Below, one piece after another: positions 1 to 6,513 of a stretch of 12,041 bases of DNA. The translations under genes were made by a program, and so were the position numbers. The notes beneath the pieces were generated by a model that searched no databases, was not told where the DNA came from, and was given only the letters and a program-made list of their open reading frames with translations. The DNA comes from Burkholderiales bacterium (GTDB lineage: Bacteria > Pseudomonadota > Gammaproteobacteria > Burkholderiales > Burkholderiaceae_C). Where the stretch lies: assembly GCA_025352345.1 (NCBI GenBank), contig JANXTP010000151.1, positions 1 through 12,041 of the forward strand, written 5' to 3'. The stretch's first letter is position 1. Every line of letters begins with the position of its first letter.

Positions 1-1
1 G

Positions 2-1270
2 CGGCCGATGGCGCCGCAGACGGTGCACGAGCACCTCGCCGCAGTGCTGGCCAGCGAGCACATTTCGGCCGAGCCCGGTGCGCTGCGCCTGCTGGCGCGG
101 TCGGCTCGCGGCTCGATGCGCGATGCGCTGTCGATCACCGACCAGGCGGTGGCGTTCGGCGGCGGCGCGCTGCTCGAAGCCGGAGTGCGCGAGATGTTGG
201 GCGCGGTCGATCGCCGCCATGCCATCCGGTTGATCGAGGCACTGGCTGACGGCAACGGGGCGGCGCTGCTGGCCGAGGCCGACGCACTGCGGGCGCTGGG
301 CCTGTCGGCACGCGGCACGCTGGAGGAGATGGCTGAGCTGCTGCAGCAGATGGCGGTGGCGCAGGCAGTGCCTGATGCGCTCGATACCAGCGATGCCGAT
401 GCGGCAGCCGCTGCACGTTTGGCGTTGCTGCTGGCAGCCGACCAGACCCAGCTGCTCTACAGCATGGCGCTGCACGGCCGTGCCGAACTGGCGCTGGCGC
501 CTGACGAGCACAGTGGCCTGGTGATGGTGCTGCTGCGCATGCTCGCGTTCGGACCGCCGGCGGGCACGCGTGCCATCGAGCCGGTGGCGGTCAAGGCGCA
601 AGCCCCTATGAGGCCCGTGGCGTCGGCCCCATTGGCTCGGACGCCGGCGCCCGCGCGTGCTGCGATGCCGCCGGTGGTGCCATCGACACCTCCCCATGTG
701 GCCGAACCGACGCCACCGCCGTGGGTCCATGCCCCGTGGGACGAGGAGGCGACCCCGGTCGCCGCAGCCGTTGCCGCGCCGGCCCTTGCGCCTGTGGCCA
801 GCGAGTCAGTCGCGACGACGCTGCCCGACGTGGCATCGACGTCGCCTGAAGGTGCTGCCTTGGTATCCACGCCGCTCGGCGACCGCTGGGCTGACGTCGT
901 GCAGGCGATGGTGCAGACCGGCAACATCGCGGCGATGGTGCGCGAGCTGGCGATCCAGTCGCAGTGCGTGCGCATCGATGACGGCGCGTCACCACCGCTG
1001 TGGGTGCTGCAGGTCGAGCGCGACACGCTGCGTTCTCCAGCGCAGCGCGACAAGCTGGAAGCCGCGCTGGCGCTGCATCTGGGCACACCGCTGACGCTCG
1101 ACGTGCAGGCCGGCCCGGCGCAGGACACCCCCGCAATCCGCGCCAGTGCCGAGCGCTTACGCCGCCAGCGCGAGGCCGAGCAGATCATTGCCGACGACCC
1201 GATCGTGCGCACGCTGATGGCGCAGTACAGCGGCGCGCGCATCGTGCCGGGCTCGGTCAAGTACCAGTAG
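2..1270 (+). CDS. dnaX: DNA polymerase III subunit tau (DnaX), 3' part, cut by the left edge
   Basis: This is the C-terminal part of the clamp-loader ATPase of DNA polymerase III, which loads the beta clamp and links the polymerase cores to DnaB helicase. The frame is open from base 2 and begins R-P-M-A-P-Q-T-V, matching the NLRPM segment in the middle of DnaX, so the P-loop and zinc-binding part lie to the left. Visible are the lid region with the sensor-2-like GSMRDALSITDQA, the helical oligomerisation domain (to about residue 180 of the fragment), a long Ala/Pro/Val-rich linker (about 185–285), and a folded tau C-terminal domain ending in IVPGSVKYQ. A linker plus full C-terminal domain means this encodes tau. 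I see no A-rich slippery heptamer, so a gamma form made by frameshifting is not supported. ybaB and recR follow on the same strand, the usual operon. Confidence 0.95.
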   Translation, partial: RPMAPQTVHEHLAAVLASEHISAEPGALRLLARSARGSMRDALSITDQAVAFGGGALLEAGVREMLGAVDRRHAIRLIEALADGNGAALLAEADALRALGLSARGTLEEMAELLQQMAVAQAVPDALDTSDADAAAAARLALLLAADQTQLLYSMALHGRAELALAPDEHSGLVMVLLRMLAFGPPAGTRAIEPVAVKAQAPMRPVASAPLARTPAPARAAMPPVVPSTPPHVAEPTPPPWVHAPWDEEATPVAAAVAAPALAPVASESVATTLPDVASTSPEGAALVSTPLGDRWADVVQAMVQTGNIAAMVRELAIQSQCVRIDDGASPPLWVLQVERDTLRSPAQRDKLEAALALHLGTPLTLDVQAGPAQDTPAIRASAERLRRQREAEQIIADDPIVRTLMAQYSGARIVPGSVKYQ

Positions 1271-1323
1271 AGCCCCACGCAGAACACGCATCTACCCTTG
1301 ATGTCCATGAAGGAGACGACACC

Positions 1324-1650
1324 ATGATGAAGAACCAGCTGGCTGGCTTGATGAAGCAGGCCCAGGCGATGCAGGACAACCTGAAGAAGGCGCAGTACGA
1401 GTTGGGTGCGATCGAGGTCGAGGGCCAGTCCGGCGCTGGGCTGGTCAAGGTGACCATGACCTGCAAGCACGACGTCAAGCGCATCGTGATCGACCCCAGC
1501 CTGCTCGCCGACGACAAGGACATGCTCGAAGACCTGGTCGCTGCCGCCTTCAACGACGGCCTGCGCCGTGCCGAAGAGGTCTCGCAGGAAAAGATGGGCC
1601 GACTGACCGCCGGCATGCCACTGCCGCCAGGTATGAAGTTCCCCTTTTGA
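1324..1650 (+). CDS. ybaB: YbaB/EbfC family nucleoid-associated protein
   Basis: This small DNA-binding protein of 108 residues is of the usual family length. The family forms dimers that bind DNA without strong sequence preference and is genetically tied to recombination repair. The N-terminal part (MMKNQLAGLMKQAQAMQDNLKKAQ) is the typical amphipathic Met/Gln/Lys-rich helix, followed by VEGQSGAGLVKVTMTCKHDVKRI and a C-terminal MPLPPGMKFPF tail. Start: ATG at 1324 is preceded by AAGGAG at 1310–1315 with an 8-base gap; ATG at 1327 is a possible alternative. An open frame continues far upstream in the dnaX region, but that part is only a shadow of dnaX. The gene lies 53 bases after dnaX and 27 bases before recR, so the three are probably cotranscribed. 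Confidence 0.95.
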   Translation: MMKNQLAGLMKQAQAMQDNLKKAQYELGAIEVEGQSGAGLVKVTMTCKHDVKRIVIDPSLLADDKDMLEDLVAAAFNDGLRRAEEVSQEKMGRLTAGMPLPPGMKFPF

Positions 1651-1677
1651 GCGGTCTGTCTCTGACGTCGCGTCCGC

Positions 1678-2265
1678 GTGGCTGAACCCGCACTCGACGC
1701 GCTGGTCGATGCCTTGCGCCGGTTGCCCGGCGTCGGCGAGAAATCGGCGCGGCGCATGGCCTTGCACCTGCTGCAGCACGACCGCATCGGCGCGCAGCGG
1801 CTCGCGCTGTCGCTGCAGGCGGCGGTGGCCAATGTGCGGCATTGCGCGCGCTGCCACACCTTCACCGAGAGCGAGGTCTGCGGTATCTGTGCCGATGGCC
1901 AACGCGATGCGCGGCTGCTGTGCGTGGTCGAGACGCCGGCCGACCAGTCGACGATGGAGCGCACCGGCAGTTACGCAGGCTACTACTTCGTGCTTATGGG
2001 GCGGCTGAGTCCGCTCGACGGCATCGGTGTGCACGACATCGGGCTGCAGGCGCTGCTGAGCCGCGCTGCCGAAGACGGTGTCGAGGAGGTGATCGTCGCC
2101 ACCAACTTCACCGCCGAAGGCGAAGCGACTGCGCATGCCGTCAGCGAGGCCTTGAAGGCGCGCGGCCTCCGGGTCACACGGTTGTCGCGCGGGGTGCCGG
2201 TGGGCAGTGAACTTGAGTACGTCGACCTGGGCACGATCGCGCATGCGCTGGTCGATCGTCGTTGA
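1678..2265 (+). CDS. recR: Recombination mediator protein RecR
   Basis: RecR acts with RecO (and RecF) to load RecA on gapped single-stranded DNA. The product is 195 residues, close to the usual 200. In order it has an N-terminal helix-hairpin-helix region (RRLPGVGEKSARRMALHLL, about 14–32), a four-cysteine zinc finger (Cys56, Cys59, Cys68, Cys71), a Toprim domain (about 79–170, including VVETPADQSTMERTGSYAG), and a C-terminal SRGVPVGSELEYVDLGT segment. The start is GTG at 1678: an in-frame TGA at 1663–1665 blocks anything longer, and the N-terminus fits the family. No clear Shine-Dalgarno sequence precedes it, so translation may be coupled to ybaB, whose stop is 27 bases upstream. Confidence 0.96.
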   Translation: MAEPALDALVDALRRLPGVGEKSARRMALHLLQHDRIGAQRLALSLQAAVANVRHCARCHTFTESEVCGICADGQRDARLLCVVETPADQSTMERTGSYAGYYFVLMGRLSPLDGIGVHDIGLQALLSRAAEDGVEEVIVATNFTAEGEATAHAVSEALKARGLRVTRLSRGVPVGSELEYVDLGTIAHALVDRR

Positions 2266-2288
2266 ACATTGCTTAGCCGAGACTTACC

Positions 2289-2687
2289 ATGACGAACATC
2301 AGCACCTGGTGCCTCCTGACCGCGGCGGTGATGCCGATCGTCTGCGCCGGTATCGCCAAATGGGGCACTTTTTCAAAGCCCGCGTCCGACGGCGGTTACG
2401 ACAACAACCACCCTCGAGAATGGCTGTCTCGACAGCAGGGCTGGCGTCTGCGTGCGAACGCGGCGCAAGCCAATTGCTTCGAGGCGCTGCCGTTCTTCAT
2501 CGGAGCGCTGCTGTGGGCGCAGCAGATCGGTGCGCCGCAACATCGCGTTGACGTGCTGGCGGTCGGCTTCATCCTGCTGCGCAGCGTCTATGTCGCGTTG
2601 TATCTGGCCGATCGGGCTGGCCTGCGCAGCCTGGTGTGGGGGGCGGCGCTGGCCGTCAACATCGCGCTGCTGTTTTCCGGTGGCTGA
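2289..2687 (+). CDS. MAPEG family inner-membrane protein
   Basis: This 132-residue hydrophobic protein has about four membrane segments (roughly 5–22, 65–82, 86–105 and 112–130). The stretch WRLRANAAQANCFEALPFF (about 52–70) matches the conserved R-x-x-x-A-x-x-N-x-x-E-x-x-P core of MAPEG proteins (membrane-associated proteins in eicosanoid and glutathione metabolism). The E and P of that core are present, and the N-to-E spacing is as expected. Bacterial members rarely have a known substrate; glutathione-dependent activity is a family inference only. The ATG at 2289 is 23 bases after recR, so the gene may be the last of the dnaX–ybaB–recR transcript. It faces mltD tail-to-tail, with a hairpin between the two stops. 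Confidence 0.85.
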   Translation: MTNISTWCLLTAAVMPIVCAGIAKWGTFSKPASDGGYDNNHPREWLSRQQGWRLRANAAQANCFEALPFFIGALLWAQQIGAPQHRVDVLAVGFILLRSVYVALYLADRAGLRSLVWGAALAVNIALLFSGG

Positions 2688-2693
2688 CGACAG

Positions 2694-2715
2694 AGCGGCC
2701 CGCTGCGCGGCCGCT
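2694..2715. terminator. Hairpin between convergent stops (possible bidirectional terminator)
   Basis: A perfect 7-base inverted repeat (AGCGGCC at 2694–2700 and GGCCGCT at 2709–2715) with an 8-base loop lies between the MAPEG stop (2687) and the mltD stop (2723). It is GC-rich, but only three T residues follow on the plus strand and none form a tract on the minus strand, so as an intrinsic terminator it is weak. The position between converging genes is the main support. Confidence 0.45.
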
Positions 2716-2722
2716 TTGCGAC

Positions 2723-4366
2723 TTACTTGGCTGCCAGTTCCACCGTCTTGCGGGTGCCGGTGGGCGGCGTCTTCGTCACGCGTTTCGGCGCCACGCCCTT
2801 GGCCGAATTGCTCTTGCTTGCGGTTGCGACGCGCACCGGTACTTTTGTTCGCACTGATGCGACACGGGTGGTGGCCGCTCGACGTGCGGGCTGGTAGACG
2901 ACGATGGCAGCACCCGGCTTGAAGCGGGCAATGGTCGTGACCGCATTCCACTCCGCCACCTGAGCCGCGCTGACGCGGTAGCGGCGCGCGATGCTCGCCA
3001 CCGTGTCGGCCTTGCCGGTTTTCAGCACCACGCGGCGCCGCGGCGGTACGTCGGGTGCCAGTTGCATCATGGCGTTTTCGGCCACGTGCTCGGCCACATC
3101 GGTGGTGCGCTGTTCGCTGCGCGGCACCAGCAGGGTCGAGCCGGCCTTGACCAGCATGCGCGGCGGGATGCGGTTGACGCTGCACAACGCGGCTTCGCTC
3201 ATGCCGACCTGGCGGGCCGCGTCGCCCGGGCGCATGGTCTTTGGTGCAACCCAGGCGGTCCAGCTGGCCAGCGGCGCGTGGTGCTCGGAGAGCTTGCGCA
3301 TGAAGGCGCTGGCGTTGTCGTAGGGCAGCAGCACCTGCGGCGTGCCAGCGGCCAGGATCACCGGCTTGTTCATCTGAGGGTTCAGCGTCTTGAATTCTTC
3401 GAGCGACACGCCGGCCAGCCGCGCGGCCAGATCGACATCGATGTCGCGCTGGATCGGCACGCCCAGAAAGTAGGGGTGGTTGGTCACCATCGGCAGGCTG
3501 AGTGCGAAGGCTTCCGGCGAGGTGACGATGTTTTTCACCGCCTGCAGCTTGGGCACGTAGTTGCGGGTCTCCTCAGGCATCTTCAGGCTGAGGTAGTCGG
3601 TGGGCAGGCCGGCTTTCTGGTTGCGCGTGATCGCTCGCTGCACGTTGCCCTCGCCCCAGTTGTAGGCGGCCAGCGCCAGGTGCCAGTCGCCGAATTGCGC
3701 ATACAGACGCTGCAGGTAATCGAGGGCGGCGCGGGTCGAGGCCAGCACGTCGCGGCGATCGTCGCGGAAGATGTTCTGCGTCAGCGCGTAGTCGCGTCCG
3801 GTGGCCGGCATGAACTGCCACATGCCCGAGGCCTTGGCCGACGAGATGGCTTGCGGGTTGAAAGCACTTTCGATGAACGGCAGCAAGGCCAGCTCGGTCG
3901 GCATTCCGCGGGCTTCCAGTTCCTCGACGATGTAGAACAGGTAGCGGCTGCCTCGGGTGGTCATCCGCTCAACGTAGTCGGGACGGCTGGCATACCAGCG
4001 CTCGCGCTCACGGACCAAGTCGGTGTCGAGGTCGGGCATCTTGAAGCCTCGGCGTACACGCGCCCAGAGGTCGGTCTGCGCGGCTGCATCGTTGAGGTTC
4101 ACACTGACCTCTGGGCGCACCGGGTCGACCGGTGCCGCAGCGGCGGCCGGTGCGTTGGAGACGTTCGCGTCACGCCCACCTGATCGATCGACATTGCCTG
4201 AATCAATCGATGCAGACAGCGGCTTCGCGCTGCCGCTGGACGGGCCACCCACCGAACCCGGCGGGTCTGCGCGGGTGGCGCATCCGCTGCCGACCCACCC
4301 GGTGGCCAAAACCAGCAGGGCGATCAGTGCCGTCCTGCGCAGCGGGTGTGTCGGTAGCTCGGTCAT
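2723..4366 (-). CDS. mltD: Membrane-bound lytic murein transglycosylase D (MltD), LysM-type
   Basis: MltD cleaves peptidoglycan glycan strands to 1,6-anhydro-muropeptides at the inner face of the outer membrane. Numbering from ATG at 4366 (547 residues): signal sequence with an RR pair and a hydrophobic stretch ending VGSGC, so Cys29 is a candidate lipid anchor although the lipobox is not ideal; a low-complexity Gly/Ser/Ala linker to about 85; an SLT domain about 125–270 with catalytic Glu166 in LLPFIESAFNP, then SGMWQFMP and ALAAYNWGEGNV. Two LysM-like modules follow, about 367–415 and 443–491, both divergent. The last 55 residues form a Lys/Arg/Thr/Val-rich basic tail. ATG4366 overlaps the gloB stop as TGATG. 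An upstream ATG at 4384 would add six residues and overlap gloB by 19 bases; neither start has a strong ribosome site. Confidence 0.92.
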   Translation of the reverse strand: MTELPTHPLRRTALIALLVLATGWVGSGCATRADPPGSVGGPSSGSAKPLSASIDSGNVDRSGGRDANVSNAPAAAAAPVDPVRPEVSVNLNDAAAQTDLWARVRRGFKMPDLDTDLVRERERWYASRPDYVERMTTRGSRYLFYIVEELEARGMPTELALLPFIESAFNPQAISSAKASGMWQFMPATGRDYALTQNIFRDDRRDVLASTRAALDYLQRLYAQFGDWHLALAAYNWGEGNVQRAITRNQKAGLPTDYLSLKMPEETRNYVPKLQAVKNIVTSPEAFALSLPMVTNHPYFLGVPIQRDIDVDLAARLAGVSLEEFKTLNPQMNKPVILAAGTPQVLLPYDNASAFMRKLSEHHAPLASWTAWVAPKTMRPGDAARQVGMSEAALCSVNRIPPRMLVKAGSTLLVPRSEQRTTDVAEHVAENAMMQLAPDVPPRRRVVLKTGKADTVASIARRYRVSAAQVAEWNAVTTIARFKPGAAIVVYQPARRAATTRVASVRTKVPVRVATASKSNSAKGVAPKRVTKTPPTGTRKTVELAAK

Positions 4367-5157
4367 CAGAAGTTGTTTTTCCATTGCCGCAGTGCGGTGA
4401 ACACATCCAGCGGTTGATCGCTGTGTGCGCCGTGGCTGCGGGCGGTGTTGATCACTGCGGGGACATCGCAGCGCAGAAAGGGGTTGATCGCCAATTCATC
4501 CGCGATGCGGCCGGGTACGGTGGGTTGAGCGGCAGCGCGCAGTTGCTCGCACTGGCGGGCGTAGCGAGCGAGGTCCACGTTGTCGGGCTCCACGGCGTGG
4601 GCAAATTTCAGGTTGCTCAGCGTGTACTCGTGGGCGCAACACACGCGGGTGTCGCCCGGCAGCGCAGCCAGCGCCTGCAACGAATGGTGCATCTGCGCCG
4701 GCGTGCCCTCGAACAGTCGGCCGCAGCCGCCGACAAACAGCGTGTCACCGCAGAACAGCACCGGCGCGTCGGTCTCGGTACCGGCAGTGGCGCCGGCCCG
4801 GGGGCGATGGAAGTAGGCGATGTGACCCGAGGTGTGGCCGGGCACGTCGATGACGTCGAAATCCAGTCCCAGCGCCGTCACGCGATCGCCACCCCGCACA
4901 CGGACGCAAGGGTCGGGAATGGCCTCCAGGGCAGGTCCGTAGACGGGGCCCTGCAGACGCGGCAGCAGCGCGGGTACACCGCCGATGTGATCGTCGTGGT
5001 GGTGCGTCAATAGAATCACCGCAAGCTTGAGTTGCAGGCGATCAAGTGCGGCCAGCACCGGCGCGCTGTCTCCCGGATCGATCACGATGGCATCGACGTC
5101 GTCGTGAAGCATCCAAATGTAGTTGTCGGTGAACGCGGGCAGTGCGACTAAATTCAT
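4366..5157 (-). CDS. gloB: Hydroxyacylglutathione hydrolase (glyoxalase II)
   Basis: GloB hydrolyses S-D-lactoylglutathione to D-lactate and glutathione, the second step of methylglyoxal detoxification in the cytoplasm. The 263-residue product is a metallo-beta-lactamase fold protein of normal length. The dinuclear metal ligands are visible: His52, His54, Asp56 and His57 in THHHDDHIGG, His108 in PGHTSGH, Asp138 in CGDTLF, and His176 in AHEYT. The C-terminal glyoxalase II domain (NPFLRCD) that binds the thiol substrate is present. The chosen ATG at 5157 gives MNLVALPAFTDNYIWML, the family N-terminus; the frame extends nine codons further to a GTG at 5184, which is less likely and would sit at or before the predicted transcript start. 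It heads a gloB–mltD pair and is divergent from the methyltransferase, with overlapping start codons. Confidence 0.95.
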   Translation of the reverse strand: MNLVALPAFTDNYIWMLHDDVDAIVIDPGDSAPVLAALDRLQLKLAVILLTHHHDDHIGGVPALLPRLQGPVYGPALEAIPDPCVRVRGGDRVTALGLDFDVIDVPGHTSGHIAYFHRPRAGATAGTETDAPVLFCGDTLFVGGCGRLFEGTPAQMHHSLQALAALPGDTRVCCAHEYTLSNLKFAHAVEPDNVDLARYARQCEQLRAAAQPTVPGRIADELAINPFLRCDVPAVINTARSHGAHSDQPLDVFTALRQWKNNF

Positions 5158-6013
5158 GACGGAAACCGCGGTTGATGAGTGCACAACCAGTATAGGTTTG
5201 GGCGCCTGGCTGGCGACCCCGCCCGGCGCTTATTTGCTCGCCTGGGAACAGCGGTACCTCGACGCCGCGGTCGCCGATGTCTTCGGCTTCCACGCGGTGC
5301 AGCTCGGCCTGCCGGCGCTCGATGCGTTGCGCAACAACCGCATGCCGCACCGCTGGCTGGCCGTCGATGTCGCGCACCGCCTGGGCGCTGGCGCATCAGA
5401 CCCGGCCGCACCCCGGCGCGCTGTCGCTCTGAACTGTGATTTCGATGCGCTGCCGTTCGACAGCCAGAGCCTGGACCTGGTGGTGTTGCCCCACACCCTC
5501 GAACTGGCGCGCGACCCGCACCAGACCTTGCGCGAGGTCGAGCGGGTGCTGATGCCCGAGGGCCGCGTGGTCATCATTGGCTTCAACCCGACCAGCCTGT
5601 GGGGCATCCGTCAGCAGACCGGCCGCGCGCGCCGCCGCCTCGGCCTGGGCTCGGACACCTCCCTTTACCTGCCGCGTGAAGGTGACTTCATCGCCTACCG
5701 CCGCTTGCGAGACTGGCTTCGGCTGCTCAGCTTCGAAGTGGAAACTGGGCGTTTCGGCTGCTACCGACCGCCGGTGCAATCCGAGCTGTGGCTGGCCCGG
5801 TTCGGTTGGATGGAGGGTGCTGGCGAGCGTTGGTGGCCAGTGCTGGGTGCGGTCTATGCGCTGACCGCCGTGAAGCGGGTGCGCGGCATGCGGCTGGTCG
5901 GGCTGGTGCGTGATCAACGCACCCAGGTCAGCGCGTCGCCAGCGGTGGTGACGCAGCAGGTACGCCATCGCGAGGCCGGGCGCCTGGCGCATGAGCTGGC
6001 CGAACATGAGTGA
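5156..6013 (+). CDS. YafS-like class I SAM-dependent methyltransferase
   Basis: This is a probable methyltransferase of 285 residues whose substrate is unknown. It matches the type of Escherichia coli YafS, which also lies between gloB and rnhA. Conserved parts: an N-terminal W-x-x-T-P-P-G-x-Y-L-L region (19–28) and FGFHAVQLG (43–51); then DFDALPFDSQSLDLVVLPHTLE (about 95–116), DPHQTLREVERVLMPEGRVVIIGFNPTSLWGIR (about 120–152), the usual motif-3/4 equivalents of Methyltransf_11 proteins. The classical glycine-rich motif I is not seen in canonical form, as in YafS. Start: ATG at 5156 shares the CATG at 5155–5158 with gloB. No ribosome site is evident, and a TTG at 5198 would also give a plausible N-terminus. 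An ATG at 5123 in the same frame is inside gloB and less likely. The stop at 6013 lies 34 bases before rnhA. Confidence 0.85.
   Translation: MTETAVDECTTSIGLGAWLATPPGAYLLAWEQRYLDAAVADVFGFHAVQLGLPALDALRNNRMPHRWLAVDVAHRLGAGASDPAAPRRAVALNCDFDALPFDSQSLDLVVLPHTLELARDPHQTLREVERVLMPEGRVVIIGFNPTSLWGIRQQTGRARRRLGLGSDTSLYLPREGDFIAYRRLRDWLRLLSFEVETGRFGCYRPPVQSELWLARFGWMEGAGERWWPVLGAVYALTAVKRVRGMRLVGLVRDQRTQVSASPAVVTQQVRHREAGRLAHELAEHE
5189..5216 (-). promoter_or_regulatory. Candidate sigma-70 promoter for gloB–mltD, inside the methyltransferase gene
   Basis: On the minus strand TATACT (5194 down to 5189) is a 5/6 match to the -10 box. TCGCCA (5216 down to 5211) matches four of six -35 bases at a 16-base spacing. 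Transcription would start near 5182, giving a leader of about 25 bases before the gloB ATG at 5157. The site lies within codons of the divergent methyltransferase. Prediction by eye only. Confidence 0.5.
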
Positions 6014-6047
6014 TCTGAACACGAACGCTGAAAACGAACGAGAGACG

Positions 6048-6506
6048 ATGAGCGAGACCTTGCCGATACAGCGCCCGCGGGTGACTATCTACACCGACGG
6101 TGCCTGCAAGGGCAACCCAGGGCGCGGCGGCTGGGGCGCGTGGCTCACGACTGAGGGTCACGAGAAGGAGCTGTTCGGCGGTGAACTGATCACCACCAAC
6201 AACCGGATGGAGTTGACCGCGGTGATCGAGTCACTGGCCTCGCTCAAGCGCACCTGCACGGTGGTGATCTATACCGACAGCCAATACGTGCGCAAGGGCA
6301 TCACCGAGTGGATCCACGGCTGGAAACAGCGTAGATGGACAACCGCCGACCGCAAGCCGGTGAAGAACGCCGAGCTGTGGCAGCGGCTCGATGCGCTGCG
6401 CGCGCTGCACGACGTGGACTGGCGCTGGGTGAAAGGCCATTCGGGTGACCCGGGCAACGAGCGCGCCGACGCGCTGGCCAACCGAGGCGCTGCCGAAGCG
6501 AGCTGA
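6048..6506 (+). CDS. rnhA: Ribonuclease HI
   Basis: RNase HI cleaves the RNA strand of RNA:DNA hybrids in the cytoplasm, removing R-loops and primers. The 152-residue product keeps all catalytic residues: Asp17 (IYTDGACKGNPG), Glu55 (TTNNRMELTA), Asp77 (IYTDSQYVRKGITEWIHGW), His131 (WVKGHSG) and Asp141 (NERADALA). It also has the basic protrusion (GWKQRRWTTADRKPVKN, 91–107) of the E. coli-type enzyme. Start: ATG at 6048 gives the usual length and has GAGAG just upstream at 6040–6044. An in-frame ATG at 6006 would add 14 residues and overlap the methyltransferase stop in ATGAGTGA, so coupled initiation there is a real alternative. The same gene order, gloB–yafS–rnhA, occurs in enterobacteria. 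Confidence 0.95.
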   Translation: MSETLPIQRPRVTIYTDGACKGNPGRGGWGAWLTTEGHEKELFGGELITTNNRMELTAVIESLASLKRTCTVVIYTDSQYVRKGITEWIHGWKQRRWTTADRKPVKNAELWQRLDALRALHDVDWRWVKGHSGDPGNERADALANRGAAEAS

Positions 6507-6513
6507 CTTCAGC

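Noticed and set aside
1000..1323. Upstream extension of the ybaB frame into dnaX
   Set aside because: The protein before residue MMKNQ does not resemble YbaB, and the AAGGAG at 1310–1315 fixes the start at 1324.
457..2244. 595-codon open frame on the minus strand across dnaX, ybaB and recR
   Set aside because: It is fully antisense to three well-recognised genes, its protein is low-complexity without family motifs, and long antisense frames are common in high-GC DNA.
3062..4183. 373-codon plus-strand frame within mltD
   Set aside because: It is antisense to a clear MltD with intact catalytic and LysM regions; composition is typical of a shadow frame.
5123..5158. Longer methyltransferase start at 5123
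   Set aside because: It would extend the protein 11 residues into gloB codons with no ribosome site; the extra residues are not family-like.
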